DNA of 22,879 nt, from contig CAJKQK010000029.1 of NCBI GenBank assembly GCA_905202055.1, positions 1-22,879 of the forward strand. Direction: 5' to 3'. Below, piece after piece: positions 8,340 through 15,128 of this stretch. The translations under genes were made by a program, and so were the position numbers. How positions within the stretch are numbered: the stretch's first letter is position 1; each line of letters opens with the position of its first letter. This DNA is from an uncultured Oxalobacter sp. (GTDB lineage Bacteria > Pseudomonadota > Gammaproteobacteria > Burkholderiales > Burkholderiaceae_D). A model generated the notes under the pieces. That model saw only the letters and a program-made list of their open reading frames with translations. It made no database searches and was not told the origin of the DNA.

Positions 8340-8364
8340 GGCATAATTGATGATTCATTATGCC
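8340..8364. promoter_or_regulatory. inverted repeat in the tkt/rsmE divergent promoter region
   Basis: GGCATAAT at 8340-8347 and ATTATGCC at 8357-8364 are perfect 8-bp arms with a 9-bp spacer. Each arm carries a CATAAT that could be a -10 box, one per direction, so this may be a symmetric divergent promoter or an operator. No good -35 hexamer is evident for either. Confidence 0.35.
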
Positions 8365-8437
8365 AACCGGGCTTTTCCTTGTATTCTATCAGAGACTAAA
8401 CCCCAGATTAAAATCAATCTATCGTCTTTACTTTGAC

Positions 8438-9166
8438 ATGACCCGTCTTTTTTGCGACTTTCCGCTTGTTGTCGGCACAAATATTGATCTCCCCAAAGAG
8501 ACATCCAGACACATCCAGGTCCTGCGCCTGTCCGAAGGAAACGAAATCGTTCTTTTCAATGGAAAAGGAGGAGAATATACGGCACGAATTACCTCACTTG
8601 AGCGGACGAAAACAGGCGTTGAAATCCTTTTCCGTCATGAGCGTGAAGTGGAACTGCCTTATGAAATCACCCTGGCACAAGCCCTTCCTGAAGCGGGGAA
8701 AATGGACTGGATTATCGAAAAAGCCGTTGAACTGGGCGCATCCCGTATCCAGCCGCTTGCCGCGCAACGTTCAGTCGTTCGCCTGAATGCCGATCGCGCT
8801 GAAAAGAGACTGGCCAGATGGCAAGGGATCGTCACTGCAGCTTCCGAACAGTGCGGCAGAAACACGCTTATGGAAATAATCGAACCAGCCGCTTTCAATA
8901 CTTTTATTGAACATTCAAAAGAACGTCTGCGTGTCATGTTCACGCCACGCGCCAGTGAAACCCTTTCAGGCTGGGCAAAGAAGCGGACACCTCAAGCCAT
9001 CACCGTCATGATCGGTCCTGAAGGAGGATTCTCTCCCGAAGAAGAGGAACTTGCCATTCAAAACGGAGTCATTCCTCTGTCTATGGGTTCCAGAATACTG
9101 CGTACGGAAACAGCAGGAATGGCGGCCATTTCAGCCATCAACGCAATCTGGGACAAAGAAAACTGA
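8438..9166 (+). CDS. rsmE: 16S rRNA m3U1498 methyltransferase RsmE
   Basis: This SPOUT-class enzyme methylates N3 of U1498 in the 30S decoding region using S-adenosylmethionine. The 242 residues match the usual 240-250. There is an N-terminal PUA-like part (HIQVLRLSEGNEIVLFNGKGG) and a C-terminal knot with VMIGPEGGFSPEEEE and SRILRTETAGMAAISAINA, the SAM-binding loops. Family blocks KMDWIIEKAVELGASRIQPL and ERSV-type AAQRSVVRL are present. The frame is open to 8360, but conserved sequence begins at MTRLFCDF (8438); the ribosome site there is weak. The stop codon is 19 bp before maa, so the two form a probable operon, divergent from tkt. Confidence 0.95.
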   Translation: MTRLFCDFPLVVGTNIDLPKETSRHIQVLRLSEGNEIVLFNGKGGEYTARITSLERTKTGVEILFRHEREVELPYEITLAQALPEAGKMDWIIEKAVELGASRIQPLAAQRSVVRLNADRAEKRLARWQGIVTAASEQCGRNTLMEIIEPAAFNTFIEHSKERLRVMFTPRASETLSGWAKKRTPQAITVMIGPEGGFSPEEEELAIQNGVIPLSMGSRILRTETAGMAAISAINAIWDKEN

Positions 9167-9185
9167 TTCCCCGAAAAGGAAAACC

Positions 9186-9749
9186 ATGTCGGTGAAAACT
9201 GAAAAAGAGAAAATGCTGGCGGGAGAACCATACTATTCCAACGACCCCGTTCTGGTCAGTGAGCGCGACCATGCCTTCACCCGGTCCCGGCTTTACAATT
9301 CTTTGGGAACCAGCCAGAAAAAAGAAAAACTCGACATTCTGAAAGAGCTTTTCGGAAGCTGTCCTGACGATCTGGAGCTTGTACCGGCGTTTCATTGCGA
9401 CTACGGCTACAACATCCATCTCGGACATCATTTTTACGCCAACACCAATTGCGTGTTTCTCGATTGCGCCGAAATCAGGATCGGCCATTACGTGTTTCTG
9501 GGCCCGAACGTCCAGCTTTACGCGGCAACCCATCCTCTCGACCCGGAATGTCGCCGTCAGGGAATCGAATCGGCCCGCCCCATTATCATAGGGGACGATG
9601 TCTGGATAGGCGGCAATACTGTCATCAATGCCGGTGTGACGATCGGTACCGGCACGACCATCGGTTCGGGCAGTGTCGTGACAAAAGACATTCCGCCCCA
9701 CGTTCTGGCTGCCGGCAACCCGTGCAGGGTCATACGGCAGCTGAAGTGA
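9186..9749 (+). CDS. maa: maltose/galactoside-type sugar O-acetyltransferase
   Basis: This is an acetyl-CoA-dependent acetyltransferase of the left-handed beta-helix (hexapeptide repeat) class with 187 residues, close to E. coli Maa (183). The N-terminal Mac domain contains KMLAGEPYYSNDPVLVSERDHA. Hexapeptide turns follow from about residue 75 (IHLGHHFYANTNCVFLDCAEIRIGH, shown in part). The catalytic His116 is in YAATHPLDPECR. The C-terminal coil reads IIIGDDVWIGGNTVINAGVT. Although the frame is open to 9051 inside rsmE, AAAAGGA just upstream supports the ATG at 9186. It likely acetylates sugars to detoxify surplus, but the substrate is uncertain. It converges on prfC with only 14 bp between stops. 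Confidence 0.92.
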   Translation: MSVKTEKEKMLAGEPYYSNDPVLVSERDHAFTRSRLYNSLGTSQKKEKLDILKELFGSCPDDLELVPAFHCDYGYNIHLGHHFYANTNCVFLDCAEIRIGHYVFLGPNVQLYAATHPLDPECRRQGIESARPIIIGDDVWIGGNTVINAGVTIGTGTTIGSGSVVTKDIPPHVLAAGNPCRVIRQLK

Positions 9750-9763
9750 ATCGGGTCATTCCC

Positions 9764-11446
9764 CTAACCGGCGTCGTTCAATGAAGCCGAATGTTCGCGG
9801 GTTGCATGGAATCTGATCTTGGGCCAGCGTTCCTCCGTCAGTCTCAGATTTACGCCCGACGTCGCCAGATACGTCATATTCCCTGCGGCATCGTAGGCAA
9901 CGTTATGCGCCAGCGAACGTTCGAAATCGGACAGCATCTTTTTGTCTTCGCAGGAAACCCAGCGGGCGCTGGTCGTACTCGTGCTTTCGAAAACCGCATC
10001 CACGCCATATTCATTCATCAGGCGGCTGGCGACGACTTCGAACTGCAGGACACCGACAGCTCCCAGAATCAGGTCACTGCCCATGACGGGTTTGAAAACC
10101 TGAACGGCACCTTCCTCACCCAGTTGCTGCAAACCCTTGTGCAATTGCTTGACCTTCAAGGGGTTGCGAATACGGACACTACGGAAAATTTCAGGGGCGA
10201 AGAAAGGAATGCCCGTAAATTGAAGGATTTCTCCTTCTGAAAAACTGTCGCCGATCTGCATATTGCCGTGATTCGGCAAGCCGATGATATCACCTGCATA
10301 CGCTTCTTCCACCTGTTCACGCGAAGAGGCCATGAACGTCACCACGCTGGACACCTTGATGTCCCGATTCAGTCTCAGATGTTTCAGGCGCATTCCGCGT
10401 TCAAAACGTCCCGATGTTACACGCAAGAAGGCGATACGATCCCGGTGGGCAGGGTCCATGTTGGCCTGGATCTTGAAAACAAAACCGGAAAAAGGCGTTT
10501 CCGTCGGTTCGACTTTACGCTGGATGGCTTCCCGTCCAAGCGGTGGGCGCGCCCAGTCAAGCAGGGCGTTCAATACTTCACGGACACCGAAATTATTGAT
10601 GGCGGAACCGAAAAATACCGGCGTCAATGTACCGGCAAGGAATTCTTCCAGAACGAACGGGTTGGACGCGCCCTTGACCAGCTCGACTTCCATCTGCAAC
10701 TGTTCCATTTCCATCGGGAACATTTCCATCAGACGGGGATTGTCGATCCCCTTGATGATCTCGAAAGTCTGGTCCGCCTTTTCATTGCCGGGCGCAAACA
10801 ACATGATTTCATCATTCAGGAGATGATAAACACCCCGGAAATTCTTGCCCATCCCGATAGGCCATGTCACTGGCGTGGAACGAATTTTCAGTACCGTTTC
10901 CAGTTCGTCGAGCAATTCAAGCGGGTCGCGTGCCTCACGATCGAGCTTGTTCATAAACGTGATGATCGGCGTATTGCGCATCCGGCACACTTCCAGCAAT
11001 TTTATCGTCTGCGCTTCCACACCTCGTCCGGCATCGATCACCATCAATGCGGTATCAACCGCGGTCAGAACGCGATACGTATCTTCTGAAAAGTCCTGAT
11101 GGCCCGGAGTGTCCAACAGATTGACGATATGGTCGCGATATTCGAACTGCATGACCGAACTGGCGACCGAAATGCCACGTTGCTTTTCGATTTCCATCCA
11201 GTCAGACGTCGCATGCCGTGCGCTTTTGCGCGCCTTGACAGTACCCGCCATCTGGATCGCGCCTGAAAACAGCAACAGTTTTTCTGTCAGCGTCGTCTTG
11301 CCTGCGTCAGGGTGGGAAATAATACCGAAGGTGCGACGACGGGCGACTTCGCGCGCGATTTTTCTGGATAAATTGTCTTTGGATTCAGGAGTTGAAACGA
11401 CTTCGCCGACAACTCCCGGATTTTCCGGATCGGAAGGAACAGTCAT
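9764..11446 (-). CDS. prfC: peptide chain release factor 3
   Basis: RF3 is a translational GTPase that removes RF1/RF2 from the ribosome after peptide release. GTPase motifs are G1 SHPDAGKTT at 44-52, the switch region GISVASSVMQFEY, G3 LLDTPGHQDFSEDTYR and G4 FMNKLDREARDP. Domain II and III sequence (GSAINNFGVREVLNALLDWAP-like, VGVLQFEVVASRLMNEYGV) completes the family pattern. The 560 residues exceed the roughly 530 of E. coli by an N-terminal Pro/Ser/Glu-rich stretch of about 27 residues before KIAREVARRRTFGI. The first ATG (11446) has AAGG 5 bp upstream; no internal ATG lies between it and the conserved region. Confidence 0.96.
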   Translation of the reverse strand: MTVPSDPENPGVVGEVVSTPESKDNLSRKIAREVARRRTFGIISHPDAGKTTLTEKLLLFSGAIQMAGTVKARKSARHATSDWMEIEKQRGISVASSVMQFEYRDHIVNLLDTPGHQDFSEDTYRVLTAVDTALMVIDAGRGVEAQTIKLLEVCRMRNTPIITFMNKLDREARDPLELLDELETVLKIRSTPVTWPIGMGKNFRGVYHLLNDEIMLFAPGNEKADQTFEIIKGIDNPRLMEMFPMEMEQLQMEVELVKGASNPFVLEEFLAGTLTPVFFGSAINNFGVREVLNALLDWARPPLGREAIQRKVEPTETPFSGFVFKIQANMDPAHRDRIAFLRVTSGRFERGMRLKHLRLNRDIKVSSVVTFMASSREQVEEAYAGDIIGLPNHGNMQIGDSFSEGEILQFTGIPFFAPEIFRSVRIRNPLKVKQLHKGLQQLGEEGAVQVFKPVMGSDLILGAVGVLQFEVVASRLMNEYGVDAVFESTSTTSARWVSCEDKKMLSDFERSLAHNVAYDAAGNMTYLATSGVNLRLTEERWPKIRFHATREHSASLNDAG

Positions 11447-11539
11447 GGTGCCTTAAAGAATTACGTGAGCTAAATTTGACAAGTTTAGCGTTTCTTCAAA
11501 AGAAAGTGAATTCAATCAGTTAAAACACCCGATAAAATG

Positions 11540-11545
11540 TATAAT
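11540..11545 (+). promoter_or_regulatory. candidate -10 box for ssrA
   Basis: A perfect TATAAT lies 60 bp before the mature tmRNA 5' end, which would leave a leader of about 53 nt for RNase P removal. The -35 region (about 11517-11523, CAGTTA) is poor. A perfect TTGACA at 11476-11481 is too far away to pair with it. Confidence 0.4.
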
Positions 11546-11604
11546 AATGAATTGCTTCATACTTTTCTGTAACGAAAAGCCAATACTCTTCTTCATCAGG
11601 ACAT

Positions 11605-11964
11605 GGGGGCGACTTGGATTCGACAGGGGTTGCAAAGCAGAACAGGGCATATCGAGGGCTGGTGACCTCGTAAATCCATCCAGAAAAAAAGTAAACGCTA
11701 ACGATAATAGTTACGCAGTAGCCGCTTAATACCGGCTATCCCTACACTGTTTCTTTCCTGGGGCAGGCTGCAAGGCACGTAGGGTCATATACAGGAAATC
11801 GCCTCGGGTCGGGTTACCTGGCCAGAGGTTAAATAATAGGTAACTCGTCTGGTTGAAGCGTGCGTGTCCGCGTCAGTCAGATCAAATCAAATGGCAACGC
11901 TAAATATGTAGAACTGTCTGTAGAGGACTTCTGGACGCGGGTTCGAAACCCGCCGCCTCCACCA
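11605..11964 (+). ncRNA. ssrA: transfer-messenger RNA (one-piece tmRNA)
   Basis: The tmRNA rescues stalled ribosomes by acting first as alanyl-tRNA and then as a short mRNA. The 5' end GGGGGCGACTTGGATTCGAC and 3' end ...CGCCTCCACCA pair as a 7-bp acceptor stem that includes the G3-U pair read by alanyl-tRNA synthetase. GGGTTCGAAACCC near the 3' end is the T arm, and CCA is encoded. The tag reading frame starts with the resume codon GCT at 11697 and encodes ANDNSYAVAA, then TAA at 11727-11729. The length of 360 nt matches the 363 of E. coli. It is not a circularly permuted two-piece form. ssrA is a frequent integration site, and the sequence just downstream looks accessory. Confidence 0.96.
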
Positions 11965-11998
11965 TTTACCAGCACAAAACCGTGCGATAAAATGCAAT

Positions 11999-12034
11999 AA
12001 CCCTTGTGAAACACTGTGTTTACGCGGGTTTTTT
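11999..12034 (+). terminator. terminator downstream of ssrA
   Basis: AACCC at 11999-12003 pairs with GGGTT at 12026-12030, and the stem extends through GTGAAACA / TGTTTAC with a bulge. A T-run continues to 12034. Confidence 0.75.
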
Positions 12035-12071
12035 GCTTTATGCGATGCAATACTGCCGAGGCTAATGTTTT

Positions 12072-12118
12072 TGGATAGATTGATGGGTAGATGCTTCATC
12101 TACCCATCAATCTATCCA
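12072..12118. repeat. 22-bp perfect inverted repeat (hairpin) after ssrA
   Basis: Arms at 12072-12093 and 12097-12118 are exact reverse complements of 22 bases around a CTT loop; the arm core reads GATTGATGGGTAGATG. On the plus strand it is followed by ATTTTC, so it could act as a second terminator for ssrA read-through. Its length and perfection are greater than needed for that, and it marks the junction between ssrA and the degraded region. Confidence 0.85.
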
Positions 12119-12145
12119 TTTTCATCTGCCTAATGGCAAAATGAA

Positions 12146-12904
12146 TTACCCCGCTTGCAGCAAAACAAATCGATAACGCGAACCCGACAGGAAACAGCGC
12201 AGTTGATTTTCTCTTCGCTCTTCTGTCCACTGTTCCAGCTCTGACAATTTGTGATCAATTATTTTCTGAATACGTTTATAGTACGATTCAAAATAGACGG
12301 TACGGTATTCCTCTTCTATATAGTTTTTATGCGGAATCAATCCATTTACCATTAAACGTCTATCTCTTTCGACGCACATATTCTGATTGAACTATAAATT
12401 ATTCCATTCTTCTTTTGCTTTTTCCTAAACCAGGATACGTGGAAATTCTGCCACCTTGTTTTCTATACGATAGGCTCTTGTATGCCGGCCCAACGATGTT
12501 GCCATATTCATGACAGGCTAAACCGATATCGATTCCCCCTCTTATAAGATAACCTTCATTAATGAACAAATGGGTTAACTGTATGCTTCTCATGATGATA
12601 CTGATAAGGCCATAGTATCGATATCCTTGATGATCAAGCAATTCGGGCGCTGACAGATAATGGAATCTGAAATATAGATATGACGTGGAATAACTTCTTG
12701 TGGAACCGACTCGGAAACCATACTGTCCAGGGTGGGGATACTACGTTCCAAGATATGAATTAACTTGTTCAGTTTATTCAATGCATCTTTTTGCTCTTCA
12801 TTATTCCAAGCAGATTAATTGACCAATCGACCAAATCCGAGAACATCAAAAAAGGCAACTACCCGTTCGGTATAATCTGTTTTTCTTGGGGAGTCTGAAA
12901 TCAT
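12146..12904 (-). pseudogene. decayed class III nucleotide cyclase-like gene
   Basis: Read from an ATG at 12904 on the minus strand, the frame gives ERVVAFFDVLGFGRLVN and then a TAA at codon 30 (12815-12817). It continues in the same frame to PRHIYISDSIICQRP, loses one base near 12650, continues in another frame as INEGYLIRGGIDIG and YGNIVGPAY, then gains one base near 12479 and returns as AYRIENKVAEFPRILV before a TAG (12425-12427) and another TAG (12392-12394). A tail of about 77 codons follows to 12146. The FDVLGF and ISDSI aspartates and the RGGIxIG block are those of a cyclase-like family of about 250 aa found in scattered bacteria, often unannotated. The multiple lesions make it nonfunctional. 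What it originally made or signalled is unknown. Confidence 0.72.
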
Positions 12905-13318
12905 TTTTTGATAATGTATCGTGAAAAGACATATTTAATACAAATTATTGACCCGAAGAAATATTGTTAAATGCCAATATTACTTGTTCAATAAAAATTT
13001 TTTCAATACCGAAATTTATTGATTTACATTTTTATAAATTTCTTCCAGGAATTTCTGTTTATTATGATTTACGTACTTTTCTGGAAAAAACAATCTCTCC
13101 ATGCTATTCTTTCAAAAAAATTAAGAGAGAAAAAGTAAACGCACGTGCGTTAGATTACCATACCCTTCAAGTCATTAAGTTGAGTATAGTAAAAACTGAA
13201 AAGGATAAATAGCCCGTGCAGCTTTTAATCTGCAGGTTGACTGGATTTACGGATTGCGCTTGGAAAAGCGCCAGACAATACCTTTTCTGATTATTACTTG
13301 ATACGGGTAGGAAGCGAT
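12905..13318. other. AT-rich intergenic region upstream of ppk2
   Basis: About 410 bp without a convincing gene, visibly more AT-rich than the rest of the window (long A and T runs, for example 12990-13040 and 13080-13135). It holds a 14-bp perfect palindrome at 13138-13151, short hairpins TGCAG/CTGCA (13218-13235) and GCGCTT-GGAA-AAGCGC (13256-13271) in the presumed ppk2 leader, and weak promoter-like boxes such as TATAGT near 13183. An 82-codon frame at 12964-13212 has unusual composition and no family resemblance, so I do not call it. Confidence 0.6.
13138..13151. promoter_or_regulatory. 14-bp perfect palindrome, candidate operator for ppk2
   Basis: AACGCACGTGCGTT is its own reverse complement. 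It lies about 170 bp before the ppk2 ATG inside AT-rich sequence, where a GC-rich palindrome stands out. Confidence 0.35.
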
Positions 13319-14446
13319 ATGAACCAGCGCACCAATGAAGTAACTCCCATTTTCCCTTTGCATAGCGATGAAAAAGCACCCACGTCTCTCCACAGGGTAT
13401 TTGTAGAGGATGAAGATATTGATAATACGCCAGAGGCGATAGAGCAAAAGGAAATTGCCAAAGCCATTGAAACTTCCAGAGAAGCACAAATGGCTGTTTT
13501 GCGCGATCTGGCCAGGCGCGAGCCACCGGAGAGCAAATCCGATTCCGCTTCGGCGGCACTCAGGGCTGTCATTGGTGAATTGTCCCAGGATGAAATCAAT
13601 ACCTTGAGCAGCACGCTCCTGGAATTGCGTTCCACCGCTTCCAGCGATCGCGATCGTCATCCTGACGAGGTGTTATCTACAGGTTGGCGTGAGGGAAAAT
13701 ACCCCTATCGTAATCGTATGGCACGTGCTACCTACGAAAAACAAAAGTACAAGTTACAGGTCGAATTACTCAGATTACAAAACTGGGTCAAGGAAACAGG
13801 CCAGCGTGTCATCATCATTTTTGAAGGGCGAGATGCTGCCGGTAAAGGCGGGACCATCAAACGCATAATGGAACATCTCAATCCGCGGGGTGCCCGTGTG
13901 GTCGCGCTGGAAAAACCTTCGAGTACCGAACGCGGACAGTGGTATTTTCAGCGCTATGTGCAGCATTTACCTACCAATGGCGAAATCGTGCTGTTTGACC
14001 GCTCCTGGTATAACCGCACGGGGGTTGAGCATGTCATGGGTTTTTGTAACCAGGAAGAATACATGGAATCCCTGAACCAGGTACCCCAGTTTGAACGGCA
14101 ACTGGTCAATAGTGGTATCCATCTTATCAAGTTCTGGTTTTCAGTCAGTCGCCGGGAACAACACCGTCGCTTTGAGGCACGTAAAGAACATCCGCTGAAG
14201 CAGTGGAAACTCAGCCCGGTTGATTTGGCCTCACTGGATAAATGGGATGAATATACCCGCGCCAAAGAAGCCATGTTTACGCATACGGATATGGCTGATG
14301 CGCCCTGGACTGTCGTCAAGTCTGACTGCAAGAAGCGTGCTCGCCTGAATGCGATGCGCTACATACTGCACAAACTGCCTTATCCCGACCGCGATCTGGA
14401 AAAAATCGGTGCAGTGGATCCACTGATTGTTGGACGTGCATTGTAA
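13319..14446 (+). CDS. ppk2: polyphosphate kinase 2 (PPK2), class I-like
   Basis: PPK2 enzymes transfer phosphate between polyphosphate and nucleoside diphosphates, usually making ATP or GTP from polyphosphate. Of 375 residues, the kinase core begins near 120 (LSTGWREGKYPYRNRMARATYEKQ, shown in pieces). Walker A FEGRDAAGKGGTIK is at 168-181, Walker B IVLFDRSWYNR at 223-233, and the lid block has FWFSVSRREQHRRFEARKEHP. The WKLSPVDLASLDKWDEY region is typical of one-domain enzymes. The first 115 residues are an acidic, low-complexity extension (DEDIDNTPEAIEQKEIAKA), longer than in the shortest homologues. The frame is open to a TTG at 13298, but AGGA 7-8 bp before the ATG at 13319 sets the start. 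It stands alone between pseudogene debris on both sides and may be an accessory gene. Confidence 0.93.
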   Translation: MNQRTNEVTPIFPLHSDEKAPTSLHRVFVEDEDIDNTPEAIEQKEIAKAIETSREAQMAVLRDLARREPPESKSDSASAALRAVIGELSQDEINTLSSTLLELRSTASSDRDRHPDEVLSTGWREGKYPYRNRMARATYEKQKYKLQVELLRLQNWVKETGQRVIIIFEGRDAAGKGGTIKRIMEHLNPRGARVVALEKPSSTERGQWYFQRYVQHLPTNGEIVLFDRSWYNRTGVEHVMGFCNQEEYMESLNQVPQFERQLVNSGIHLIKFWFSVSRREQHRRFEARKEHPLKQWKLSPVDLASLDKWDEYTRAKEAMFTHTDMADAPWTVVKSDCKKRARLNAMRYILHKLPYPDRDLEKIGAVDPLIVGRAL

Positions 14447-14450
14447 TGAA

Positions 14451-14496
14451 GATGCGCGTGTCAGAGGAGCAGCTTTTTGTCTTTGACAGGCGCGTC
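14451..14496 (+). terminator. possible ppk2 terminator
   Basis: Arms at 14451-14463 (GATGCGCGTGTCA) and 14484-14496 (TGACAGGCGCGTC) pair over 13 positions with one G-U pair and one mismatch around a 20-nt loop. Only GTTTCTC follows, so the T-tract is weak. Confidence 0.4.
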
Positions 14497-14536
14497 GTTT
14501 CTCGAAATGATGAGCTTTTCGAAGTGACTTGAATTT

Positions 14537-14659
14537 TCATCTTTCTTTCCCCCGTGCAATCTGGAACGCCTGATCAAAAACCCGGATAATGCCATCGACA
14601 TCTTCAATACCGACCGAATCCCGAATCATGTCGTCCGGAATTCCGACAGAGAGCCGTCC
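14537..14659 (-). pseudogene. C-terminal remnant of a Cys/Met-metabolism PLP-dependent enzyme
   Basis: The minus-strand frame encodes SVGIPDDMIRDSVGIEDVDG and then IIRVFDQAFQIARGKER before its stop. That is the end of cystathionine gamma-synthase / O-acetylhomoserine sulfhydrylase-type enzymes, where GI.DDMIR.SVGIEDVDDIIADLDQAL is usual. Only about 40 codons remain; nothing upstream resembles the PLP-binding body of the enzyme. The frame is open further, to 14839, but that part (for example QENGGNIPEQAILPAMYKQW) is not recognisable to me and may belong to something else. The fragment cannot fold as an enzyme. Confidence 0.5.
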
Positions 14660-15128
14660 GGCAAAGGAAATTCGGGAATAAGTGCTTGAGAACCATTGTT
14701 TGTACATCGCAGGCAGGATGGCCTGTTCGGGTATATTCCCCCCGTTTTCCTGAAGTGCAAACAGACACTCAACCTGATCTACATCCTCGTATTTGCAGGA
14801 AGCAGCAGGTAGATGGCAGGCGGCGAGGTCCGCCCGCAACAGCTTTCAATCATGCCTGAATAGATTGTGTACCGTTTCCTCATGTGCTCGGGTGTCAATG
14901 GAAGGCCGAGCGTTTTTTCAATATTCTGCATCCTGTTATCCCTTTGAAAATTTTCACCTCAATGGAAATTATTGGCGGGCGGAAATTTCTGTTTTTCATT
15001 TTTTTCAGAGACTTGCCATCCGTCCTCAAGCACACTTGTTCCAAAATCTGCCCTTATTTCAACCATACCACTGGCGACTTTTTTCACAGACGCCCGAGAC
15101 TGCCTTTTTTCAGTTATTTCCTGAATGC
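14660..15128. other. unassigned region with gene debris
   Basis: No intact gene. A minus-strand frame of 50 codons at 14779-14931 starts MQNIEKTLGLPLTPEHMRKR after an AAAGGG ribosome-site-like sequence and breaks at a TAG, so it may be the start of another dead gene; I do not recognise the family. The rest, up to the end of the DUF1847 gene, is T-rich on the plus strand and holds only short frames. Confidence 0.45.

Noticed and set aside
11476..11481. Perfect TTGACA upstream of ssrA
   Set aside because: No -10-like hexamer lies 15-19 bp downstream; the TATAAT at 11540 is too far away.
12964..13212. 82-codon plus-strand ORF
   Set aside because: Its composition simply follows the AT-rich DNA (Phe, Ile, Lys, Tyr), it has no good ribosome site and no recognisable motif.
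11965..15128. Duplicate of the ssrA 3' end as an attachment site
   Set aside because: Scanning by eye for the GTTCGAAACCCGCCGCC and CCTCCACCA parts found no second copy in the window.
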